A stretch of DNA of 42,050 bases from positions 1 to 42,050 of the forward strand of contig JAUXRI010000159.1 of the NCBI GenBank assembly GCA_030681895.1, given 5' to 3'. The notes under the pieces were generated by a model. That model was given only the letters and a program-made list of their open reading frames with translations, was not told the DNA's origin and ran no database searches. Origin of the DNA: Myxococcales bacterium (lineage in GTDB: Bacteria; Myxococcota; Myxococcia; Myxococcales; Myxococcaceae). Each line of letters starts with the position of its first letter. Positions within the stretch are counted from its first letter, which is position 1. A program made the position numbers and the translations under genes. Shown in pieces: positions 16,904 through 25,006 of the stretch.

Positions 16904-16955
16904 GGAGCCATAAACCCCTAACGGGGCTCGCCTGGGCAAGAAACAACTGATCCAC

Positions 16956-17333
16956 TCACCCCAGCGTGGTGACCCGGCAGGCCGCGTGGCCCATCACCAC
17001 GTCACCATCGACGGTGCTGGTGGCGACGGGCTCCCAGCCCCGGGCCAGGCGCGCTTCGAGGAGCTCATCTGCCGTCGGCTGATGGTCCCACACGGAGACC
17101 CCGTTCATGCCGCCCAGTCACGTGGTGTCGAAGACGAGGAACTGGCCCTGATGCCACTGCATGACGACGTCGTGCGAGAACTCGTCTTGCACCACCACCG
17201 CGGCGACGGGCGCAGGCGGCTGCTGCGCGAAGCTCCAGCGAACGACCTCTTGCAGGGAGCCCAGCGGGAGCACCTCGCGCTCGAGCAACACCTTCTTCTC
17301 GGGGCTGAGCGCGCCGCGAACCACGAGCCACAT
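16956..17333 (-). pseudogene. Small gene split by one in-frame TGA
   Basis: An ATG at 17333 opens 71 codons (MWLVVRGALSPEKK to QGQFLVFDTT), then TGA at 17118-17120. The same frame continues at once through LGG and a second ATG at 17108 for 50 more codons (MNGVSVWDHQPTADELLEAR to CRVTTLG), ending at 16956. Both halves have ordinary amphipathic, protein-like composition. One 124-residue cytosolic protein interrupted by a single nonsense codon is the simplest reading; a CGA or TGG codon at that position would restore it. Alternatives are two small coupled genes (nine bases between stop and start) or a sequencing error. Family unknown. Confidence 0.5.
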
Positions 17334-17433
17334 GGCCGAAGTGTATGCCTGGCCCGACCCGAACGCGCTGGCGACGTGTCATTCGTCGCGCAGGCGCACC
17401 GGAGCAGGTACAGTGCGCAGCCGCCTCGCCCGC

Positions 17434-18396
17434 ATGTCTGACTCGATTCCCAGCTCCACCGCAGTGCTCCTCGGCGCCCAGCGCTTCGAGCCCACGCTCT
17501 CGGCCGCCGTCAAAGAGGCCGGCGTGAAGGGCAACATCGCCATCGTCACGGCCGGTTGGCAGGAGCGCGAAGAAGAAGACGAAGAGCTCTCGCGCGACCT
17601 CTCGGGCCGCACCGTCAACCTGAACCTCTACAAACGCGGCGAGCAGCTCTTCCGCGAAGACCGTGAGTTCGCCCGGGCCCACAAGGAGCGCCAGAACGTC
17701 TTGCGCTCGCTCCAGGACGTCTACCGCCTGCGGCTGGACCACGCGCTCGAAGCCGAACGCGAAGTGCGTGAGTCGAAGCAGCCCGAGGGCATTCGTGACG
17801 AGGTGGAGCAGGCCTGCATCGACGCCATTCGTGACCTCGACGCGTGGCACCTCTACCAGTGCGCGCGGGTGCGGGCCGAGTTCAACGAGAAGTGGAAGCC
17901 GCTCCATCGGCCGGCCATCGCGCGCCACCGCGGAGACCTCATCGAGGCGCTCTCTGACTGTGGCGCCGTCGCCATCGCGGGCGGCCACGTGGCGGTGCTG
18001 GTGAACCGGCTGCTCCTCTTCGGGCTCGAGACGCTCATCGGCGCGCGCACGCTGTTCGCCTGGTCGGCGGGCGCGATGGCGGTCAGTCAGCGCGTGGTGC
18101 TCTTCCACGACGACCCACCGCAGGGCCGCGGCGCGAGCGAGGTGCTCGACGCGGGCCTCGGCCTGGTGCCCAACCTCGTCGTCTTCCCCGAGCCCGAGCG
18201 GCGCCTGAAGCTCGACGACCTGCCGAGCGTGCACCTCACGGCGCGCCGGTTCGCGCCCTCACGCTGCATCGCCTTCCCCGCGCGCTCGTCGGTCGTCATC
18301 CAGAACGGCCGCGTGGTGCGCACCAATGGCGTGGTGAACTTGTCGTCGACTCCGTCGGCGTCGAGCCTGCACGCAGGAGATTCGTTGCCGCAATGA
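17434..18396 (+). CDS. Peptidase S51/cyanophycinase-like protein
   Basis: The protein has 320 residues and is the first gene of a tight five-gene operon. The class I amidotransferase-like fold is shown by STAVLLGAQRF and GNIAIVTAGW at the N-terminus, VAIAGGHVAVL near residue 180, the nucleophile elbow FAWSAGAMAVS near 208-217, and DAGLGLVPNLVV near 240, corresponding to the GLGLLPG strand of cyanophycinases. A long charged helical insert (about 50-150) is unusual. The position where S51 enzymes carry the catalytic His after GLGL reads FPEPERRL here, so hydrolysis may be altered or lost. The ATGA overlap with the next gene implies coupling. The role may be cleaving or editing the operon's product. 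Confidence 0.8.
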   Translation: MSDSIPSSTAVLLGAQRFEPTLSAAVKEAGVKGNIAIVTAGWQEREEEDEELSRDLSGRTVNLNLYKRGEQLFREDREFARAHKERQNVLRSLQDVYRLRLDHALEAEREVRESKQPEGIRDEVEQACIDAIRDLDAWHLYQCARVRAEFNEKWKPLHRPAIARHRGDLIEALSDCGAVAIAGGHVAVLVNRLLLFGLETLIGARTLFAWSAGAMAVSQRVVLFHDDPPQGRGASEVLDAGLGLVPNLVVFPEPERRLKLDDLPSVHLTARRFAPSRCIAFPARSSVVIQNGRVVRTNGVVNLSSTPSASSLHAGDSLPQ

Positions 18397-19532
18397 CGCA
18401 GCCGCGCGCCATCGATGAGCTGATCAGCAGCTGGGGCGACTCCAGCAAGGTGCGCGCGTTCCTGAACGGGCACTCCTTCCCGCTGGTCGAAGACTCACAC
18501 GTCACCTTCGTCTTCGTGGGCGCGGCCGAGGCCGTCAACGTGCGCCACTGGGTGTACGGCCTCGAGTCGTCGACGACGCTCGCGCGCGCTCCAAACACAG
18601 ACATCTGGCACCTGACGCTCGAGATTCCAGCCAACTCGCGCGTCGAATATAAATACGAGGTGCACCGCGATGGGCGGGGCGAGTGGCTGGAAGACCCGCT
18701 CAACCCCAACCGCGCACGAGACCCGTTCGGCGCCAACTCGGTGCTCCAGAGCGCCGGCTACGTCAGCCCCGAGTGGACGCAGGCCGACTCGGTCACCCGG
18801 CCGGGCATCATCGAGCGCATCCGCGTGCCCAGCCGCGTGTTCGGCCAGCGGGCAGTGCAGGTGTACCTGCCGGCGCGGTACCGCAAGACGCGGCGCTACC
18901 CGCTGCTGGTGGTGCACGACGGCAGCGACTACCTCAACTACACGGGCATGAAGACGGTGCTCGACAACCTCATCCACCGCCTCGAAATCCCCGAGGTGGT
19001 GGTGGCCTTCAGCGACTCGCCCGACCGCCTGCGCGAGTACGCGGCCGACGAGAGCCACGCCGCGTACCTCACCAACGACCTGCTGCCGTACATGACGGCG
19101 AAGTTCCCGCTCATCGACGAGCCGCGCGCACGGTGCCTCATCGGCGCGAGCTTCGGCGCGGTCGCTTCGTTCTCCACCGCGTGCCGTCACCCGGGCGTGT
19201 GGGGGCGGTTGCTGCTCCAGTCGGGCAGCTTCGCTTTCACCGACATCGGCCGGCGCAACCGCCGCGGCCCGCTGTTCGACCGCATCGTCGAGTTCGTCAA
19301 CGCGTACCGTGAGAAGCCGCTCGCCATGAGCCAACGCGTCTTCATCAGCTGCGGCGTCTACGAGTCGCTCATCTACGAGAACCGCTCGCTGGTGCCGCTG
19401 CTCGACTCCACCGGCATGCAGGTGCGCTTCGTCGAGGCCCGCGACGGCCACAACTGGCAGAACTGGCGAGACCGGCTGCGGGAAGGGCTCTCGTGGCTGT
19501 TCCCCGGTCCTTTGATGTTCGTCTACGAATGA
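18393..19532 (+). CDS. Esterase D/enterochelin-esterase-like alpha/beta hydrolase
   Basis: The protein has 379 residues and its start overlaps the previous stop by four bases. The N-terminal part (about 30-125) is Ig-like, with HVTFVFVG, WHLTLEIPANSRVEYKYEV and DPLNPNRARDPFG, as in enterochelin-esterase-type enzymes. The hydrolase part has RRYPLLVVHDGSDYLNY, LIGASFGAVAS with the nucleophilic serine near residue 253, and DGHNWQNWRDRL with the catalytic His near 353. There is no signal peptide, so it is cytosolic. It is likely to cut or transfer an ester or amide made by the operon's ligases, which is inference from context. Confidence 0.87.
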   Translation: MTQPRAIDELISSWGDSSKVRAFLNGHSFPLVEDSHVTFVFVGAAEAVNVRHWVYGLESSTTLARAPNTDIWHLTLEIPANSRVEYKYEVHRDGRGEWLEDPLNPNRARDPFGANSVLQSAGYVSPEWTQADSVTRPGIIERIRVPSRVFGQRAVQVYLPARYRKTRRYPLLVVHDGSDYLNYTGMKTVLDNLIHRLEIPEVVVAFSDSPDRLREYAADESHAAYLTNDLLPYMTAKFPLIDEPRARCLIGASFGAVASFSTACRHPGVWGRLLLQSGSFAFTDIGRRNRRGPLFDRIVEFVNAYREKPLAMSQRVFISCGVYESLIYENRSLVPLLDSTGMQVRFVEARDGHNWQNWRDRLREGLSWLFPGPLMFVYE

Positions 19533-19542
19533 GGAGTCTCTC

Positions 19543-20781
19543 GTGGCTGAGTTGACCCGACGTATCGGTCTGTCGCTGGGCGCCGACCTGTGTTGGCCGT
19601 TGTGTTTCGAACACCTCGTCAAGCGCCTCGACCTGCGCGTCCCGTGGAAGGGCGACACGCTGCGCTTCGAGGTGGAGCGCGTCACCATCGAGCCCTTCGA
19701 CCTGCGTCAGCCCGTCAAATACGACGTGGTGGTCGACCGCCTCACGCACTGGCTGAACACCAGCCGCGAGTGGATCAAGAAGGGCATCTTGATGGACGGG
19801 TTGTACGTCTTCAACAACCCGTGGAGCGTGCAGTCGAACGAGAAGCACACCAGCTACGCGGCGATGATGAAGCTGGGCATGCCGATTCCCGAGACGTGGA
19901 TGTTGCCTGCCAAGAAGTACGCGGCAGACAAGGTCGACGCGAAGGTGACGCTCAAGCGGTACGGCAAGCTCTTCGACCTCGCGAAGGTGGGCGAGCGCCT
20001 CGGCTTCCCCTTCTTCCTGAAGCCCTATGACGGCGGCGGCTGGCGGGCCGTGACGCGGGTGAAGAACGCGAAAGACGCGTGGGCGGCCTACGACGAGAGC
20101 GGCGAAGCGGTGATGCACGCGCAGGCCTCGGTCGAGGGCTACGACGCGTTCGTCCGCACCATCGGCTTCGGGCCCCAGACGCGCCAGGTGTCGTACGCGC
20201 CCGACGCGCCGCTGCACGACCGCTACACCCAGAAGGTCGACTTCCTCTCGAAGGCCGACGCCGACCACCTGCGCAAGGTGACGCTCACCATCAACGCGTT
20301 CTTTGGCTGGGACTTCAACTCGTGTGAGTCATTGAGGAAGAACGGCGTCTGGCACCCCATCGACTTCGCCAACCCGTGCCCCGACTCGCAGGTGACGTCG
20401 CTGCACTTCCACTTCCCGTGGATGGTGAAGGCCTACCTGCGGTGGACGCTCTTCAACGCCGCGACGAAGCGGCCGATGCGCAAGACGCTCGACTGGGAGC
20501 CCTTCTACCAGGTGGCCGCGCTCGACCTGCCGTACGCCGAGAAGCTCGACCGCTACGCCGCCATCGCCGACCAGCGCTTCGAGACGGCGCGCTTCGAGGA
20601 GTTCTGCGGCACGCACCTCAAGCACCTCGACGCCGAGGCCTACGAGTTCTTCGCGACGCCCGAAGCGAAAGAGGCGGTGCGCCAGAAGGTGGCGGCGCTC
20701 TTCCCCGCGCACGAGGTCGAGAAGTTCACCGAGTTGTTCTGGCAGCGCATTCAGTCGTGGCGCGCCGCTGGTTGTCCGTGA
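19543..20781 (+). CDS. ATP-grasp ligase, second of the cluster
   Basis: The protein has 412 residues from a GTG with a good GAGGAG site at the end of the previous gene, ten bases downstream of its stop. It opens with a beta-rich region (IGLSLGADLCWPLCFEHLVKR). The ATP-grasp domain shows NEKHTSYAAMMKLGMPIPETW, FPFFLKPYDGGGWRAV (ATP lysine near residue 158) and WHPIDFANPCPDSQ near 273, where Asp and Asn stand at the metal-binding positions. The C-terminal 110 residues are helical. It probably forms an amide bond between small molecules or amino acids; the substrate is unknown. It is sandwiched between two esterases. Confidence 0.85.
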   Translation: MAELTRRIGLSLGADLCWPLCFEHLVKRLDLRVPWKGDTLRFEVERVTIEPFDLRQPVKYDVVVDRLTHWLNTSREWIKKGILMDGLYVFNNPWSVQSNEKHTSYAAMMKLGMPIPETWMLPAKKYAADKVDAKVTLKRYGKLFDLAKVGERLGFPFFLKPYDGGGWRAVTRVKNAKDAWAAYDESGEAVMHAQASVEGYDAFVRTIGFGPQTRQVSYAPDAPLHDRYTQKVDFLSKADADHLRKVTLTINAFFGWDFNSCESLRKNGVWHPIDFANPCPDSQVTSLHFHFPWMVKAYLRWTLFNAATKRPMRKTLDWEPFYQVAALDLPYAEKLDRYAAIADQRFETARFEEFCGTHLKHLDAEAYEFFATPEAKEAVRQKVAALFPAHEVEKFTELFWQRIQSWRAAGCP

Positions 20782-20800
20782 CGCCTCACCAGGAGCTCCC

Positions 20801-21544
20801 GTGTTCTTGAAGTCCCGCTGGTACTCCCAACGCCTCGGGCAAGAGGCGACGCTGGCTCGCTGGGGCACCTTCGGCCAACCGGTGCTCATCCTCCCCACGG
20901 CGGGCGGAGACGCGGAAGAAATCGAGCGCTTCCAGATGATGCGGGTGCTCGACCCGTTGCTCAAAGCCGGCCGCATCAAGGTGTACTCGTGTGACAGCGT
21001 CGGCGGGCGCGTGTGGTTCAACAAGGTGGGCAGCCCCGCCTACCGCATGAAGATGCAGGACCAGTTTCACCAGTACCTTCGTGAAGAGGTCGTGCCTGCG
21101 ATTCGTACCGACTGCCAGAGCGCAGACATTCCCATCTGGACGACGGGCGCCAGCATCGGCGCTTTTCATGCGGCGGCGCTCGTGTGCCGCTATCCAGACG
21201 TCTTCACGCGCGCGCTGCCGATGAGCGGCACCTTCAACTTGATGCGCTTCATCGAGGCCGACCACCCGACCGACGACTTCCGGCGCGCGTCTCCGCTGTA
21301 CTTCGTGCCGCACCTCTCGGGCCGGCACCTCGAGCTGTTGCGCACCCGTTACATCCACATCGTGACGGGCGAAGGAAAGTGGGAGTCGCTCAAAGAAAGC
21401 TGGGGCCTGGGCAACGTGCTCGGGAGCAAGCAGATCCCCAACTACGTCGACTCGTGGGGCCCGAAGTGGGACCACGACTGGGTGACGTGGCGTGCGATGC
21501 TGCCGAAGTACCTCGATGAGTGGACGACGCCGAAGCACGCCTGA
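20801..21544 (+). CDS. Second esterase-family alpha/beta hydrolase of the operon
   Basis: The protein has 247 residues from a GTG at 20801 with AGGAG eight bases upstream. Features are QPVLILPTAGGDAEE, IPIWTTGASIGAFHAAAL with the nucleophilic serine near residue 117, and KWDHDWVTWRAMLP near 225 with the likely catalytic His. It lacks the Ig-like N-terminus of the esterase at 18393, so the two are different subfamilies and not a recent duplication. There is no signal peptide. It is 19 bases from the ATP-grasp stop, clearly the same transcript. Confidence 0.87.
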   Translation: MFLKSRWYSQRLGQEATLARWGTFGQPVLILPTAGGDAEEIERFQMMRVLDPLLKAGRIKVYSCDSVGGRVWFNKVGSPAYRMKMQDQFHQYLREEVVPAIRTDCQSADIPIWTTGASIGAFHAAALVCRYPDVFTRALPMSGTFNLMRFIEADHPTDDFRRASPLYFVPHLSGRHLELLRTRYIHIVTGEGKWESLKESWGLGNVLGSKQIPNYVDSWGPKWDHDWVTWRAMLPKYLDEWTTPKHA

Positions 21545-21582
21545 CTGACGACGCACGCATCACGAAGAGGGAGCCGCTTTCC

Positions 21583-23553
21583 ATGGCCGAGCTGGAGACG
21601 ACGCAGCGCCACAAAGAAGTCGATGGCGAGCTGAACGGTGAGTCGCGCCGCGAGTACATGCAGATGTTGTTGTCCGAGCTGCGCGCCCTCGAGCGCATGG
21701 TGAAGGGCGGCGCGTTCGAGCGTGGCGTCTCGCGTATCGGCGCCGAGCAGGAGCTCTTCCTCGTCGACTCGGCCCTGCAGCCGACCGGCGCCGCGATGCC
21801 GCTGCTCGAGAAGCTGAAAGACCCGACGCGGTACACCACCGAGCTCGGCGCCTTCAACCTCGAGATGAACGCCTCGTCGCAGCCCTTCGAAGGTGACGGC
21901 CTCGCGAAGCTCGAGGCCGAGCTGCACCTCTTGTACGGCCGCGTTCGTGAGCAGGGCGCGACGATGGGCGTGACGCCGGTGCTGGCCGGCATTCTGCCCA
22001 CCATTCAGAAGACCGACCTGGGCCTCGAGAACATGGTGCCCAAGCCGCGGTACCAGGCGCTCAACCGCGCCATGCAGCGCGCGCGCGGCGAACACTTCGA
22101 CTTCTCGATTCGTGGCATCGACGAGCTGGTGGTGAAGCACGACTCGGTGATGGTCGAGGCCACCTGCGCCAGCTTCCAGGTGCACCTGCAGCTGACCGAG
22201 CCCGAGCGCTTCGCGCAGATGTACAACCTGGCGCAGCTGCTGACGGCGCCGGTGCTGGCGGTGGGCACCAACTCTCCGCTGCTGTTTGGCAGAAGGCTCT
22301 GGAGCGAGACGCGCATCGCCGTCTTCGAGCAGAGCTGCGACATCCGCACGCCGGGCCTGCACCTGCGCGACTCCATCGGCCGCGTGTCGTTCGGCCGCAA
22401 CTGGCTGCAGGGCAGCGTCGTCGACCTCTTCAAGGAGAACGTCTCGCGGTTCCGCCCGCTGGTGGGCACGCCGCGCGAAGACGCCGACGGCCTCGAGGCG
22501 CTCGAGAAGGGCCTGGTGCCGTCGATGAAGGCGCTGCGCCTGCACTCGGGCACCGTCTACCGGTGGAACCGCCCCTGCTACGGCATCTCGGACAACGGCA
22601 AGCCGCACCTGCGCATCGAGCTGCGGTGCCTGCCGTCGGGACCCACCATCGCCGACGAGGTGGCCAACGGCGCCTTCTGGCTCGGCCTGATGAACGAGCT
22701 CGGCGCCACCATCGACGACGTGGCGGACCGGCTCGAGTTCGACCACGCGCGCTCCAACCTCTACGCGGCAGCGCGTGATGGCCTGCGCGCCCGTTTCACC
22801 TGGCTCGACGGCGAAGAGGTGTTGGCGCAGCCCTTCATCCTCGACCGGCTGCTGCCGCTCGCGAAGGCAGGCCTCGAGCGCGCAAAGGTGAACGCGCCCG
22901 ACATCGCCCGCTACATGGCCATCATCGAGAAGCGCACCCGCAGCCTGCACACCGGCTCGTCGTGGCAAATCAACTCACTCATCGGCATGAAAGGCCGCGG
23001 AACTCCTGGCGCTCGTGCGACGGCGCTGGTCGCCGGCATGGTGGCGAGGCAGAAGAGCGACTCCGTCGTCGCCGATTGGGAGCTCGCCACCTTGAGTGAA
23101 AAAGACGCAGCCAGCACCGACTTCCAGAAGGTGTCGCAGTTGATGGTGAGCGACATCTACAGCGTCAGCCCTGACGACCCGGTCGAGCTGGTGAGCGAGC
23201 TGATGGCGTGGGAGCGCGTGCGCTACGTGCCGGTGGAAGACGAGAAGGGCCGCCTCATCGGCCTCGTGTCGACCCGCGGCGTGATGCGGCACCTCACCGA
23301 CGTCGCGCGCGGCGCCTCGGAGCGTGGCGGCGCCGTCTCGTCCATCATGAAGACCGACCTCATCACCGTGACGCCCGACACCGCCACCACCGCCGCCGTC
23401 GCGTTGATGAAGCGGCACAAGGTGGGCGCGCTGCCCGTCGTCGTCGAAGGCCACCTGGTGGCGATGTTGACGGAGAACGAGTTCGTCGACGCAGCGACGC
23501 GGGTGTTGGGCGCGCAGGCTCCGGAGCAGGCGAAGGCCGAAGACGTCCCCTGA
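21583..23553 (+). CDS. GCS2-family carboxylate-amine ligase fused to two CBS domains
   Basis: The protein has 656 residues from the ATG at 21583, behind an AGAGGGAG ribosome site. Residues about 35-480 are the glutamate-cysteine-ligase type 2 fold: RIGAEQELFLVDS with the metal-binding Glu, ELGAFNLEMNASSQPF, MVEATCASFQVHLQ, LHLRDSIGRVSFG and HLRIELRCLPSGPT. Residues about 517-640 are two CBS domains (LMVSDIYSVSPDDPVELVSEL and IMKTDLITVTPDTATTAAVAL), modules that bind adenine nucleotides. The fusion suggests ligase activity tuned by ATP/AMP or a similar ligand. Plain GCS2 ligases lack CBS. It is the last gene of the five-gene operon. It should form an amide on a glutamate-like carboxylate, but the true substrate is unknown. 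Confidence 0.9.
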   Translation: MAELETTQRHKEVDGELNGESRREYMQMLLSELRALERMVKGGAFERGVSRIGAEQELFLVDSALQPTGAAMPLLEKLKDPTRYTTELGAFNLEMNASSQPFEGDGLAKLEAELHLLYGRVREQGATMGVTPVLAGILPTIQKTDLGLENMVPKPRYQALNRAMQRARGEHFDFSIRGIDELVVKHDSVMVEATCASFQVHLQLTEPERFAQMYNLAQLLTAPVLAVGTNSPLLFGRRLWSETRIAVFEQSCDIRTPGLHLRDSIGRVSFGRNWLQGSVVDLFKENVSRFRPLVGTPREDADGLEALEKGLVPSMKALRLHSGTVYRWNRPCYGISDNGKPHLRIELRCLPSGPTIADEVANGAFWLGLMNELGATIDDVADRLEFDHARSNLYAAARDGLRARFTWLDGEEVLAQPFILDRLLPLAKAGLERAKVNAPDIARYMAIIEKRTRSLHTGSSWQINSLIGMKGRGTPGARATALVAGMVARQKSDSVVADWELATLSEKDAASTDFQKVSQLMVSDIYSVSPDDPVELVSELMAWERVRYVPVEDEKGRLIGLVSTRGVMRHLTDVARGASERGGAVSSIMKTDLITVTPDTATTAAVALMKRHKVGALPVVVEGHLVAMLTENEFVDAATRVLGAQAPEQAKAEDVP

Positions 23554-23573
23554 GTTTGGCGATTCGCGGCAAA

Positions 23574-23764
23574 GCAACGACATCGGCAGCCTGAGGCCTT
23601 CCACGGCCAGCGGCACGCGTCCGATGATGAGGCGCCGACTGGAACTCGACCCGAGATGGCTGGGCGCGCAGACGCCGACCTGCGAGCGACGACGTCGTCA
23701 GCCTGAGACTTCCACGGCCAGCGCCACACGTCCGATGATGGGGCGCCGACTGGAGCTCGACCCG
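23574..23764. repeat. Imperfect 80-nt direct repeat before the GH1 gene
   Basis: Copy 1 occupies 23574-23653 and copy 2 occupies 23686-23764; they differ by one indel and roughly ten substitutions, and share TCCGATGATG and GGCGCCGACTGGA. Both encode the same peptide RPMM(R/G)RRLELDP in the same frame, which is the frame of the downstream glycosidase. The repeat lies between the amidoligase operon and that gene. Confidence 0.85.
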
Positions 23765-24991
23765 TTGAACGAGAAGATCACCTCAGGCCTCGTGCGTGTG
23801 CTCACCGCGAGCCTGCTGCTCCTCACCGTCGGGTGTGCCCCATCACGCGTGTCGCGGCTGCCGCCAACGTTCCACTGGGGCGTCGCGACGTCGGGGTTTC
23901 AGAGCGAGGGCTTCTTCCCCGACAGCAACTGGACTCGCTACGCCGCGCGCCACGAGCCGTACCGGAACAGCGTCGACTTCTTCCATCGGTTCCGTGACGA
24001 CATCGCGCTCGCGGCGGGCACGGGCGTCGACACCTTCCGTTTCTCCATCGAGTGGGCGCGCGTGATGCCGAAGCGCGGCGTCGTCGACGAGGCGGCGCTG
24101 CGTCACTACGACGAGGTCTTCGAAGCGCTGGAGCAGCATCACCTGACGCCGATGGTGACGCTGTTGCACTTCGTGGTGCCTGGCTGGGTCGCCGACGAAG
24201 GTGGGCTCGAGCGCGATTCCATCGTCGAGGCCTACGTCGACTTCGTGAAGGTCGTCGCGCAGCGCTACCGCGGCCGACACGCCTGGTGGGTGCCGCTTAA
24301 CGAGGCGTCGGTGTTTCTGACCTTCGAGCGAAGACACGGCGCGTGTCGCGACGAAGAAGTCGAACGCGCGAAGGACCGGCTCGTCGCGATGCACATCAAG
24401 GCGTACGAGGTGCTGCACGCCGTCGACCCCGGCGCGCCCGTCGCCAGCAACGTGGTGTGGGAGCCCTTCCCCGCCAGCCTCGTCGACGACTGGCTCTTCG
24501 ACCGAATCCGCCAGCACCTCGATTTCATCGCCATCGACTACTACTACTCCATCGCGTTCGACCTCTCGGTCGTGCACGCCGGGCGCGGGCAGTACTGGAA
24601 GGTGAACTTCACACCGTCGGCGATGCTCACCGCGCTGCGCGACTACCACCGGCGCGCGCCGAACCTGCCGGTGTACGTGGTGGAGAACGGCATGGCGACC
24701 GACGACGGGAATCCGCGCCGCGACGGGTACACGCGCAGCCAGCACCTGATGGACCACGTGCACTTCGTGCAGCGCGCGCGCGACGAGGGCATCGACGTCG
24801 TCGGCTTCAATGTCTGGTCGCTCACCGACAACTACGAGTGGGGCGACTACCGCAACCGCTTCGGGCTCTACACCGTCGACGTCGCAACCGACCCGACGCT
24901 GCGGCGGAAAGAGACCGACGCGGTCGAGACGCTCCGGCGCCTGGTGAAGGAGCGCGGCGCACCTGAGACGTATGTGCCCGTGAAGCGCTGA
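23735..24991 (+). CDS. GH1-like beta-glycosidase lipoprotein
   Basis: The start is uncertain: ATGs at 23624, 23735 and 23738 and a GTG at 23792 are in frame; 23735 gives 418 residues. The signal VRVLTASLLLLTVGC looks like a lipoprotein signal, and the GTG would place it exactly at the N-terminus. The catalytic barrel shows FHWGVATSGFQSEG, FRFSIEWARVMP, VPLNEASVF (acid/base Glu in the NE motif), YVVENGMATDDG (nucleophile Glu in ENG) and WSLTDNYEWGDYRNRFGLY, all GH1 landmarks. At about 390 mature residues it is somewhat short for the family. It is probably an outer-membrane-anchored glycosidase. The acid/base motif reads NEAS instead of the usual NEP. Confidence 0.86.
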   Translation: MMGRRLELDPLNEKITSGLVRVLTASLLLLTVGCAPSRVSRLPPTFHWGVATSGFQSEGFFPDSNWTRYAARHEPYRNSVDFFHRFRDDIALAAGTGVDTFRFSIEWARVMPKRGVVDEAALRHYDEVFEALEQHHLTPMVTLLHFVVPGWVADEGGLERDSIVEAYVDFVKVVAQRYRGRHAWWVPLNEASVFLTFERRHGACRDEEVERAKDRLVAMHIKAYEVLHAVDPGAPVASNVVWEPFPASLVDDWLFDRIRQHLDFIAIDYYYSIAFDLSVVHAGRGQYWKVNFTPSAMLTALRDYHRRAPNLPVYVVENGMATDDGNPRRDGYTRSQHLMDHVHFVQRARDEGIDVVGFNVWSLTDNYEWGDYRNRFGLYTVDVATDPTLRRKETDAVETLRRLVKERGAPETYVPVKR

Positions 24992-25006
24992 CGCACCCTG
25001 GAGCCC

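Noticed and set aside
17118..17120. TGA read as selenocysteine
   Set aside because: No selenoprotein family is recognisable, the codon is not in a redox motif, and I could not identify a convincing adjacent SECIS-like hairpin. A nonsense mutation or two small genes is simpler.
17065..18234. 389-codon minus-strand frame across the S51-like gene
   Set aside because: It is antisense to a gene with an AWSAGAM nucleophile elbow and overlaps the operon start; composition is shadow-like.
21442..22968. 508-codon minus-strand frame opposite the GCS2-CBS gene
   Set aside because: It shows no domain motifs and mirrors the codon periodicity of the real gene.
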